From Pelagihabitans sp963710535 (lineage in GTDB: Bacteria > Bacteroidota > Bacteroidia > Flavobacteriales > Flavobacteriaceae), in the NCBI GenBank assembly GCA_963710535.1, contig CAVQAW010000008.1:577225-641224 (forward strand): 64,000 nucleotides of DNA, read 5' to 3'. Position numbers and translations under genes: made by a program. The notes beneath the pieces were generated by a model. It was not told where the DNA came from and did no database searches. It saw nothing but the letters and a program-made list of their open reading frames with translations. This document shows, piece by piece, positions 45,247 through 54,900 of this stretch; positions within the stretch are counted from its first letter, which is position 1; each line of letters begins with the position of its first letter.

Positions 45247-46410
45247 ATGAAGAAAACTACTTTTACTATTTTGGTGATTGCAGCCCTATTTTCCTGCAAA
45301 TCCCCTGCAGAACAAAAGGCCGAGATCCAAGCGTTGGCTTTTGAAAACCTACAGTCACGGATCGATTCGCTCTTCAACCAAAACATTGATGCGAATGGCC
45401 CGGGTGCGGCACTGCTCGTTTCCTTTGAGGGCGAGATGTTGATCGGTAAAGGGTACGGATTGAGAGATCTGGAAACCAAAGCGCCGATCACGCCCGCCAC
45501 CAATATGCGGATGGCCTCCGTAAGCAAACAATTCACCGATCTATGCATATTGACCCTGATAGATCAGGGAAAACTGGCTTTGACCGACTCTATCTATCAT
45601 TTTTGGTCCTATCCGGTGTTCAAGAACATTACCGTGCAGCAATTGATCGACCATACTTCGGGCATTGCCGATTATGATGCGGCTTTCATGGAAGATTGGG
45701 ATCGCTCAAAAATCGTGGAGAACAGAGACGTTCTCGATTGGTTGGCCACCGACCCGCCACCCTTGTTCCAAGCCGGTACAAAATGGGAATATTCAAATAC
45801 CGCCTATCTGGTATTGGCACTCTTGGTAGAGAAAGTGAGCGGGCAGGAATTCTCCGCCTACGCCAAAAAACAGGTCTTCGACAAAGCGGGGATGTCGCGG
45901 ACGAATTTTTACAACCTGGCCAAGCCCATCGATATTCCTGAGCGTGCCTATTGTTATGAAAAGGATAGCCTGGGCGCTTGGAGCAAAGTGGACGGTTTCT
46001 TTATGAACGGCATTATGGGCGATGGTGCCGTGTACACCAGCGTGAACGATTACTTTGAATATGACAGGGCCCTACGAAACAAAACGATCGTTTCCAAAGC
46101 GTCGCACAATCTGATATTCAAACCCACTTCCATGGTATTGCCGGAGGCGGCAAAGTATCCTTTTCCCTTTTTAAAGGGAGCGGATGAACGCTATGCCATG
46201 GGATGGTTCATGACCGATGATTTTGCCCTGCATTCTGGCAGTTGGTACGGTACGCGAACCATGGTGGTGCGGGACATGAGAAGGCCTTTGACTCTGGCCA
46301 TTTTTCTGAATTCGGATGATGCCGACGCGAGAACAAAACTCATCGAGGGCACCTATGCTTTGGTCGATGATTATTTGACGCTCATTGCCAAGCCATTGCC
46401 CATAGAGTAA
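45247..46410 (+). CDS. Class C beta-lactamase-like serine hydrolase lipoprotein
   Basis: A 387-residue lipoprotein (ALFSCKSP). The penicillin-recognising fold has the catalytic SxxK in MASVSKQFTDL, the Tyr-x-Asn in WEYSNTAYLVLALL, and a late HSGSWYG motif in the place of KTG. Such enzymes include D-Ala carboxypeptidases, D-aminopeptidases and esterases. It lies 43 bases after the P1 peptidase and 29 before the D-aminoacylase signal sequence, so one transcript is likely. The context favours a peptidase acting on D-residues over antibiotic resistance. Confidence 0.9.
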   Translation: MKKTTFTILVIAALFSCKSPAEQKAEIQALAFENLQSRIDSLFNQNIDANGPGAALLVSFEGEMLIGKGYGLRDLETKAPITPATNMRMASVSKQFTDLCILTLIDQGKLALTDSIYHFWSYPVFKNITVQQLIDHTSGIADYDAAFMEDWDRSKIVENRDVLDWLATDPPPLFQAGTKWEYSNTAYLVLALLVEKVSGQEFSAYAKKQVFDKAGMSRTNFYNLAKPIDIPERAYCYEKDSLGAWSKVDGFFMNGIMGDGAVYTSVNDYFEYDRALRNKTIVSKASHNLIFKPTSMVLPEAAKYPFPFLKGADERYAMGWFMTDDFALHSGSWYGTRTMVVRDMRRPLTLAIFLNSDDADARTKLIEGTYALVDDYLTLIAKPLPIE

Positions 46411-46439
46411 ACAAGATGCGGATCGAACCCCACATAAAA

Positions 46440-46511
46440 ATGAACCTGCTGGTCTTACTTGGACTCTGCCTTGCCCTATGGCAATGTCAGGCCCCAAAAG
46501 CGCACGAAAAA
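46440..46511 (+). other. Displaced signal peptide of the D-aminoacylase (other frame)
   Basis: An ATG at 46440 opens a textbook export signal, MNLLVLLGLCLALWQCQAPK, with a lipobox-like LWQC. It is in a different frame from the enzyme that follows. Dropping one base near 46512 (GAAAAACCTCC) joins it to LLISNATIIDGTG of the enzyme. The enzyme's own frame has only a TTG at 46459 and no signal sequence. Confidence 0.65.
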
Positions 46512-47916
46512 CCTCCTCATCAGCAATGCGACCATCATAGACGGAACCGGCACCGACCGCTATTTGGGTTCGGTTCGCATCGCCGAAGGTGAAATCGTTG
46601 AAATTGGGGAATTGGCCATTTCCGACAACGATTCCATCATCGATGCCACGGGCCTGGTACTCGCTCCGGGTTTTATCGATACCCATAGCCATCATAACGA
46701 GGATCGATCACGCGAAGCAGAAGCGGCGATCAGTCAGGGCATCACGACCATCATTGTGGGGCAGGACGGCTTTTCATCAGCATCCATCAAATCTTATTTC
46801 GATTCCCTGGCGGTGGTGCCCTGGTCAGTGAACATCGGCAGTTTTGTGGGGCACAATACCCTCCGTGCCGATATTATGGGGGACGACTTCAAACGCGAGG
46901 CCACGGTCGATGAAATCAATGCGATGAAGGAACGTGTCGCGACCGCCATGCAAAACGGGGCCCTGGGCTTGGCCACCGGATTGGAGTACGATCCCGGAAT
47001 CTATGCGAACACCCATGAAATTATTGAACTGGCCGAGGTCGCGGCCCAATATGGAGGGAGTTATATCAGCCATATGCGCAGCGAGGACCTCCATCTGAAA
47101 GAAAGCATACGGGAAATCCTGCTCATCGGGGAGGAAGCCCATATTCCTGTACAGATTTCCCATTTCAAATTGGGAAGGAAGGGCCTCTGGGGGCAGGCCG
47201 GCACTATATTGCAGACGTTGGACAGTGCCCGTGTCAAGGGCATCAAAGTTTCGGCAGACGTATACCCTTATGAGTATTGGCAGTCGACCATGACCGTGTT
47301 GTTTCCCAAGCGCGATTTCGAGAACCGTGAAAGTGCGGAATTCGCCATCACCGAACTCACTACGCCCGAGGGCATGATCATCAGCAGGTTCGACGCCCAA
47401 CCCGAATATGAGAACATGACATTGGATCAGATCGCGGCCCTTCGCAGCGAAGATGTGGTGACCACCTATATGGCCTTGATCAAAATGTCGCAGGCCAGGC
47501 CCGGGGAAAGCATCATCGCCAAATCGATGGACCTGGAAGACATCAAAACGCTTTTGAATTGGCCGCACACCAATCTTTGTTCCGATGGGTCGGCCACGGG
47601 CCATCCCCGGGGTTGGGGCGCTTTTCCACGTTATCTCTCGATGGAAACAGGGCAGACGTTGGAAGCAAAGATCCAGAAAATGACCGGCCAATCGGCCGGG
47701 AATTTAGGTTTGGAAGGCGTTGGCCTGATCAAACAAGGCTATGCCGCCGATCTGGTCCTGTTCGATCCCTATACCATCACCGACCGGGCGACCTATGAAA
47801 AAAACGATATTAGGGCCATCGGTATCGAAAAGGTGATCGTTTCCGGAAAAGTGGTCTATGACCAAGGGCAACCTACCCATTTGTATCCGGGTCGCGTGGT
47901 CAAAAGAGAAAATTAA
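46459..47916 (+). CDS. N-acyl-D-amino-acid deacylase (D-aminoacylase) family, N-terminus probably frameshifted
   Basis: A 485-codon frame; the recognisable enzyme starts near KNLLISNATIIDGTG. It is a metal-dependent amidohydrolase: HSHHNED for the first metals, His in GSYISHMRSED and in PVQISHFKLG, and Asp in LCSDGSATGHPRG near residue 376. VYPYEYWQSTMTVLFP is typical of D-aminoacylases, which free D-amino acids from N-acyl forms. The small beta domain closes the protein (YAADLVLFDPYTITD). The frame begins at a TTG with no export signal, while a signal peptide lies just upstream in another frame, so the gene is either frameshifted or affected by a base error. The family is clear; activity in this strain is uncertain. 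Confidence 0.85.
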   Translation: MDSALPYGNVRPQKRTKNLLISNATIIDGTGTDRYLGSVRIAEGEIVEIGELAISDNDSIIDATGLVLAPGFIDTHSHHNEDRSREAEAAISQGITTIIVGQDGFSSASIKSYFDSLAVVPWSVNIGSFVGHNTLRADIMGDDFKREATVDEINAMKERVATAMQNGALGLATGLEYDPGIYANTHEIIELAEVAAQYGGSYISHMRSEDLHLKESIREILLIGEEAHIPVQISHFKLGRKGLWGQAGTILQTLDSARVKGIKVSADVYPYEYWQSTMTVLFPKRDFENRESAEFAITELTTPEGMIISRFDAQPEYENMTLDQIAALRSEDVVTTYMALIKMSQARPGESIIAKSMDLEDIKTLLNWPHTNLCSDGSATGHPRGWGAFPRYLSMETGQTLEAKIQKMTGQSAGNLGLEGVGLIKQGYAADLVLFDPYTITDRATYEKNDIRAIGIEKVIVSGKVVYDQGQPTHLYPGRVVKREN

Positions 47917-47999
47917 ATGGCATTCCTGTTGTAATGAACCATTCACCATTATGGGACAACAACCGGGAGGCCGCACTGCTAACCATAAAATAGGAAAAC

Positions 48000-48191
48000 A
48001 TGGGAATTTTTTGGGATCTTTTGCAACAAGACGAATTGGAAAAACAAAAAGTACAGGCCAACAGCCTGGAAGAGCGGGTTGAAATACTCGAAAAAGAAAT
48101 CGATCAAACAAGGGCCTTGCTCAAAAAAACGCTGGTGGCCCTTGAAAAACACCTGCAGAAAGACATCGACGGCGATGGTATGTTGGGTTGA
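48000..48191 (+). CDS. Small coiled-coil protein
   Basis: A 63-residue cytosolic protein, MGIFWDLLQQDELEKQKV, followed by about 35 residues of heptad-like helix (NSLEERVEILEKEI, RALLKKTLVALEKHL) and a C-terminal DIDGDGMLG, which resembles an EF-hand-type acidic loop. I do not recognise the family. It lies 83 bases after the D-aminoacylase stop and could be read on the same transcript. The regular heptads and sensible composition argue for a real gene. Confidence 0.65.
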   Translation: MGIFWDLLQQDELEKQKVQANSLEERVEILEKEIDQTRALLKKTLVALEKHLQKDIDGDGMLG

Positions 48192-48495
48192 ACCATATTT
48201 TATACCAGCAAGAATAGGGTCAAATTCCCCAAAATCATATGGTGAAGAACGAGTTGAAATAAAAAATGGGGGATGGCGGGCCAGCAATCTTTTTTAAAGC
48301 GATGGCCAATCGTCCCCTACCCTAAAATAAAGCGCTTCATTAGCCTAAATTTTAGTAACTTTCAAACTAAGGGGAAAATCTTTGAAGCGACCCCTTCAAT
48401 GCCCTCCCCTTGCCCCTTTCAATGAACTTTTGATCATGATTACGAAAGTGAAGCAACATCAGCAATAAAATCAATCCTAATTTAAACCATCCATA
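48192..48495. other. Intergenic region, nothing clear
   Basis: About 300 bases without a plausible gene. A TAACTTTC at 48353-48360 is a 7-of-8 match to TAnnTTTG but lacks a good upstream partner. Confidence 0.4.
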
Positions 48496-48819
48496 ATGAA
48501 AAAAGGCATGACCAAAGTGAGCGTATTCTATCCCAACACCGACGGGAAGAAATTTAACATGGCCTATTATTGCGAACGCCATGTACCGCTCGTTTCAAAA
48601 ACCCTGGGCAAGGCCCTGAAGGGTGCAAGCTATGATCAGGGCATGGGCGGCGGGGCTCCCGGTTCCCCGGCCCCTTTTGTGGCCATAGCCCATTTGTATT
48701 TCAATTCCATGGAAGAATTCGGTCAGGCGTTTACCACGGGAGCGCCCATTTTAATGGCCGACATTCCCAATTTTACCGATATCGAACCCATCGTTCAGGT
48801 GAGCCAGGTAGTGGCCTAA
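48496..48819 (+). CDS. EthD family protein
   Basis: A 107-residue dimeric alpha-beta barrel protein. The EthD pattern is present: KVSVFYPNTDGKKFNMAYY, the conserved CERHVPLVSKTLG, and the late ADIPNFTDIEPIVQVSQV. EthD proteins accompany ether or aromatic degradation in some bacteria, but most, like this one, have no assigned role. An internal ATG at 48508 (MTKVSVFYPN) is an alternative start. It lies just upstream of the first giant kinase, separated by 87 bases. Confidence 0.85.
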   Translation: MKKGMTKVSVFYPNTDGKKFNMAYYCERHVPLVSKTLGKALKGASYDQGMGGGAPGSPAPFVAIAHLYFNSMEEFGQAFTTGAPILMADIPNFTDIEPIVQVSQVVA

Positions 48820-48906
48820 ACCGGGAAGTTTAAAAGATTTGTCGATTGGCTATTTGGAAGGCATTCATGCAGTTCTTGCCGCGTGGTCGCAAAAAATGAA
48901 AAATAA

Positions 48907-51900
48907 ATGAACCCCCACCTTCAAAAAATATTGGATTTTGTTTCCAAGTCCGACCGGGTCACGGAACGGGACAGAGCTGCCCTTGCCAAAGAGATCAAGG
49001 AGGCCGAAAAGGCGATCGAGCAGCAAAGAAAGACGTTGGGATCACAGCAACGGGAACTCGAAATTGAAGCTGCCTTGGAAAGGGTCCGAAGCCGAACGAT
49101 GGCCATGCACCAAAGCGGCGAGCTGAAGGAAGTAGTGTCGGTTTTGTACGGGCAATTGGATGCACTGGGTATGGCCGATTGGGGCTGCTCTATCATGATA
49201 TTCGACGAACAGGCCGACCAGATCGAAAACTGGATCGCCGAATCCACGGGTTCGGATCTGAAATGTTTTGTGGTCGAGGGGCAGGGACATCCCGTATATA
49301 AGAAACTATGGCAACATTGGAAAAAACAGGGACCGCCCTTGAGGCTGCACCATACCGATGAAAAAAAGTGGGAATTCGATCGCTACTGGCTGAACGAAAC
49401 CGGGTTCAGCACCTTGCCGGAAAAGGTCAAACGCTCTGTCTTGGCCGAAAGGGAGATCTTCCTGACCTATATCGGCATGCGCCATGGCCTTATAAGCGTT
49501 TCGGGCTATACGCGTGTACCTGATGAAAAGCTTGCCATCCTGCAGCGCTTTACCAAAGTCTTCGAACAGACCTACACCCGCTTCATGGATTTACAAAAAG
49601 CGGAATCACAAACAAGGGAGGCACAGATCGAAGCGGCTTTGGAAAGGGTAAGGGCCAGTGCTTTGGCGATGCACGCCTCTGAAGACCTTTGGGCGGTCAC
49701 TGGTGTTTTAAGAGATCAGATGGCGCTGCTAGGCGAGAAAGATTTGGAATCGACCATTGTCCAAATTTATGATATAGAATTAGATGAATTCGAGGCATGG
49801 TATTCGTTCCGTAATCCCGAAGATCCACACGGAAAAATAATCGATGGCAAGGCGGTCGTGAAATGTGACGAAACCGCGAAGACCAGGCTAGACAGAAAAA
49901 AATATCTTGATAAAGAAACCGACTATACTATTGTCGCCGATCATAAAATGCTCAAGGAATGGTACAATTATTTGGATAAGGTATCGCCATTGGTCGTGGA
50001 GCGTGATAATAAAGGGGCCATCATCGTACCCGAGGTCCTGTACTACAACTATTCCAAATTTTCGGGGGGTGCGCTCTTGCTTATCACCAGTAACGAAGCG
50101 ATGGAACCATCGAAAAACTTGCTCAAACGGTCTGCGGAAGTATTCAATATGGCCTATACCCGTTTCCTCGACCTCCAAAAAGCAGAGGCCCAGGCGCGGG
50201 AAGCACAGATCGAGGCTGCCTTGGAAAGAATAAGGGCCAGTGCCATGGCGATGCATCATTCCAATGAACTAAGTGAAGTATTGACGGTCTTATTTGATCA
50301 GTTTGATGTTTTGGGGATCAATCCGGTTTTTGCACACCTGAGCCTGATCGATCTGCAGAACAACACCTTTACCTACCGAATGACCGGGAAATCTGGAAAA
50401 AGGTGTCTCACCAAACAGGTCATCGATCTCAATGCCAGGGAGGAATGGAAAAGTACCGTGGAGGCCTTTAAAACAGCAAAACCCGACTCCGTTTCATGTT
50501 TGTATTTTCCAAAAGAAGCCGTACCACAGATATGGGCCTTGTTTGATGAAACCTTTAGTTCCTTGCCAAAAGGGGCAAAAGTATACCAGAAAGATTTCCC
50601 CGATGGCATATATAATACACAGGGATTTTGCAAATTCGGATATATCGGTTTTAATCACAATCGTAAGGCTACAGAAGAAGAAAAAGATATTGTGGTCAGA
50701 TTCGCAACAGAGTTTGGTCGTTTGTACCAACGCTACCTTGATATTGAAAAAGCCGAGGCTCAGGCTAAGGAAGCACAGATCGAAGCAGCTTTGGAAAAAG
50801 TTCGGTCAGCCTCGCTGGCGATGCACCAAAGTAAAGATCTTCATAATGTTTTAGTAATGTTGTACAATCAATTGGAAGCACTGGGATTGAAGATGCACTC
50901 GGCCCAAATACTCGAATCTATTGATGATTTTAAAGAAATGCATTTGTGGGTAGTCACCAATGGTGTGGTTTATCCGGAACAGGTTCATGCACCATTCTCT
51001 AAAAATATATTTTTCAAACGTTTCAGGGAAGCAGTAACCAATGGGGAATCATTTTATACACTAAAATCTTCGAAACGCCAGAAGGATAATTTATTTCATC
51101 ACTTTTTTGATAATACCATACTTAGAAATGCGCCTCAGGCAAGAAAAGACCTCATCTTTTCCAGCCCTGGTCTTGGAACATCCAACGCAATTGGAAAATA
51201 TACCTCTTTGGTTATAATGCGCTATGATGGCATTTTATACAGTGAGGAGGAAAATGAAATCATTAAGCGTTTTGCCAAGGTGTTGGAACAGAGTTATACG
51301 CGTTTCCTCGATATCCAAAAAGCCGAAGCCCAGACAAGAGAAGCGCAAATTGAAGCGGCACTGGAAAAAGTGCGGTCCCGGTCCTTGGCCATGCACACCA
51401 CCGGCGAAATGCAGCAGGTGGCCAATGCGGTATACGACCAACTCCAAGAATTGGGACTCGAGATGGACGCCGTCGGGATGAGCGGGGCCATAGAAGCAAA
51501 ACGGGATTATGATGTCTGGATAGGAGGCGCCCCCATGGGCAAGGCCTTGCGTATTCCCTATAACAAGGACACCAAAGTTCAGCGCGATTATAATAAGGCC
51601 ATAGAAGAAAGGTCCGATCTGTTTGCTAGGACCTATTCAGGCAAGGCCAAAGAGGAATACATAAACCACTTGCTCACTCACGGGGAGTTCCCCAAAGCCC
51701 TAAAGAAAAAGATGGTTACCTCCACCGCCTTTTCCACTTCCATTGCTTTCGCCAAGAATTCAGGGATACAAATAGCGCGATATACCAACGAGCCCTACAC
51801 CACTAAAGAAAATGAGCTGCTGAAACGCTTTGCCAAAGTCTTTGAACAGGCCTATATCCGTTTTATGGATATTGAAAAGGCAGAGGCACAGGCCAGGGAA

Positions 51901-54900
51901 GCACAGATAGAAGCCGCCTTGGAGAAAGTTCGCTCCCGCACCATGGCCATGCACAAAAGTCAGGAATTGCATAAAGTGGTATTGACCGTATCACAAGAAA
52001 TCAGGAACCTTGGGTTAAATATCAGTGCTGCTCATTTATACCGATTTGAGGAGGGGGATAAAGGAATAAATATGTGGATCGCAGGTGATGGTGGTATTTA
52101 TCCTTATGAAGTTTACTTACCTTATATCAAGCACGAATTTTTTGATGGTGTTTATGAAGCCCGAACAACAAACAAAAACTTTTTTGCATTATCAGGTACG
52201 AGTAAAAAAGAAAAAAATAAGCTCTACCGCCATCTAATCAAAAGCACAAAAATTGAAATTTCCGAGGATAGGCAAAAGTTTGCTCTTGACGCTAAATCGT
52301 GGACTTATTCAGTTGCGCTGGGTAAGCATTCAGGAATGGCCCTTTTGCGATTTACAGAAGATGAAAAAGAAGAATTCAGTCTCGAAGACAATGAAATCCT
52401 CAAGCGATTTTCCAAGGTCTTTGAACAGGCCTATATCCGTTTTATGGACCTGCAAAAAGCAGAGGCGCAGGCCCGGGAATCACAGATCGAGGTGGCCCTT
52501 GAAAGGGTACGGTCACGGGCCATGGCCATGCACCATACCGATGAACTCACCGATGTTCTGGGGGTGTTGTTCGACCAGTTCGATTTCCTGGGCATCAATC
52601 CGGTGCTTACCCATCTTACCCTATTTGACGAAGAAAATGAAACCTTTACCCTGCGTATTGCACGTGGCGGGAAGAAACGTGTTATCGCGGAACAGCTGAT
52701 AGATGTGAATGCGGTGGAAAACTGGAAAACCTCTTTTGCCAACTGGAAGAAAAGCGACCTACACGCCTTAGATTGCATTGATTATCCCCCAGAAGTACTG
52801 CCGGCTGTTTGGGAGGTACTCAATGAGGTGATGACAGCCCTCCCCGAAGGCCAGAAAATATATCCTTCAGATTTTCCGGATGGCCTCTACACCACCCAGG
52901 GACACTGCAAATATGGTTATATCGGGTTTAACCATTCACGAAGGGCGACCGAAGAGGAAAAAGATATCGTCATCCGTTTTGCCAAGGAGTTTGGGCGTCT
53001 GTATCAGCGTTTTCTAGATATCAAGAAAGCAGAACTACAGGCCAGGGAAGCCCAGATCGAAGCGGCCCTGGAGCGGGTACGGTCCAAAACCATGGCCATG
53101 CACAACAGCGAGGATGTGGGCATTACCGTGGTCACCTTATTCGACGAAGTATTAAAATTGGGTCTGGACAAAACGATTCGTTGCGGTATCGGGATACTGG
53201 AGGGCAGCGAACAAATGGAAACCTGGTCGGCAACCTCCTATCCCAATGGGCAAGTAGATTTAAAAGTGGGGCTGTTGGACATGACCTTACATCCTTTGTT
53301 GGTCGGGGTCAAAAAATCGTGGAAAAATGGGAAGAAAGGATTTAAATACGAACTAAGGGGCAAAGAGGTTGTCAAGTATTACGATGCCCTGAACAAAGCG
53401 CCGGAATATCCATTCCATGTAAATCTGAAAACACTGCCGAAAGTCGCCTACCACAATAGTTTCGTTTTTTCATCGGGCATTCTTTTTGCTTTTACGGAAA
53501 ATCCGGTTTCCGATGATGCGGCGAAGGTTTTGAACAGATTTGCAAGTGTATTCGGACAAACCTATAGAAGGTACCTCGATCTGCAAAAAGCGGAAGAACA
53601 GGCCAGGGAAGCGCAGATTGAGGCGGCGCTCGAGCGGATTCGTTCCAAAGCAATGGCCATGCACAGTTCCGAAGACCTTGCCGATACCGTGGAAATACTT
53701 TATAATGAATTGGACACCCTCCAAGTGCATGCATTGAGATTTGGACATGGAAAAATGAATTCGGCCACCAAAACAGTCGAGGTGCATACGGCTACGGATT
53801 TGGGGAAAGTGGTAGGTCATTTGCCACTTGAGGGCCATCCGTTGCTGGAAAAGGTATATGAACATTTCTTGACGAAGGAAGATTTGTACTATGTACTTCA
53901 AGGAGAGGAACTTAAAAGCTATTACGCTATTTTAAGCCGCTCCATTGAAGTGCCGATACCCCCTAAGGATGCGGTACAACATGGCTATTTCTTCTTTTTG
54001 GAGGACACCGCCAATTATGCCTGGTCTGACAGGGCATTGGATGGGGAGGAACTCAAAATATATGGGAGGTTGATTACGGTGTTGAACTTGACGTATAAAC
54101 GCTACCAGGAGCTAAAGAATGCAGAGGCCCGCGCCAGGGAAGCACTTATTGAAGCGGCCTTGGATCGGGTACACGGGCAGATCGCCAGCATGCGGTCTAC
54201 TGCAGACCTGGAACGCATCACGCCTTTGGTCTGGAACGAGCTCAAGACCCTAGGCATCCCTTTTATCCGTTGCGGGGTTTTTATCATCGACGAGCCTACC
54301 GAAACGGTTCAGGTGCATTTATCGGCTCCCGATGGGCATTCCTTGGGGGCCATGCAAATGTCCTTCACCACCAATACCCTTACGGCCAAAGCGGTGGCCC
54401 ACTGGCGCAAAGCCCAGATGTACAAGGCCCATTGGAACCAACAGCAGTTCCTCGAAAATATGCAGACCATGATCGATCTGGGGCAGATCAAGAACAAAAA
54501 AGTATACCAAGGGGCCGAACAGCCCCCGGAATCGCTGCACCTTCATTTTCTGCCCTTTACCCAAGGGATGTTGTACGTGGGCAGTTCGGAACCGCTTGAA
54601 GTGGAACAGATCGACCTGGTACAATCCCTGGCCGATGCCTTTGCCATCGCCTATGCCCGCTATGACGATTTTGCCCAATTGGAAAAGGCGAAAGCCAGGG
54701 TAGAGACCACCCTGAGCGAACTTAAGACCACCCAAAACCAACTGGTACAGTCCGAAAAAATGGCCTCTTTGGGCGAGCTTACCGCCGGTATCGCCCACGA
54801 AATCCAGAACCCCCTGAACTTCGTGAACAACTTTTCGGAAGTGAGCAAGGAGCTGCTGGAAGAAATGATGGAGGAAATGGAAAAAGGCGATGCGGAAGAA

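Noticed and set aside
45247..46410. Antibiotic-resistance beta-lactamase
   Set aside because: Class C fold is present, but the KTG motif is HSG and the neighbours are peptidases; D-peptidase or esterase is more likely.
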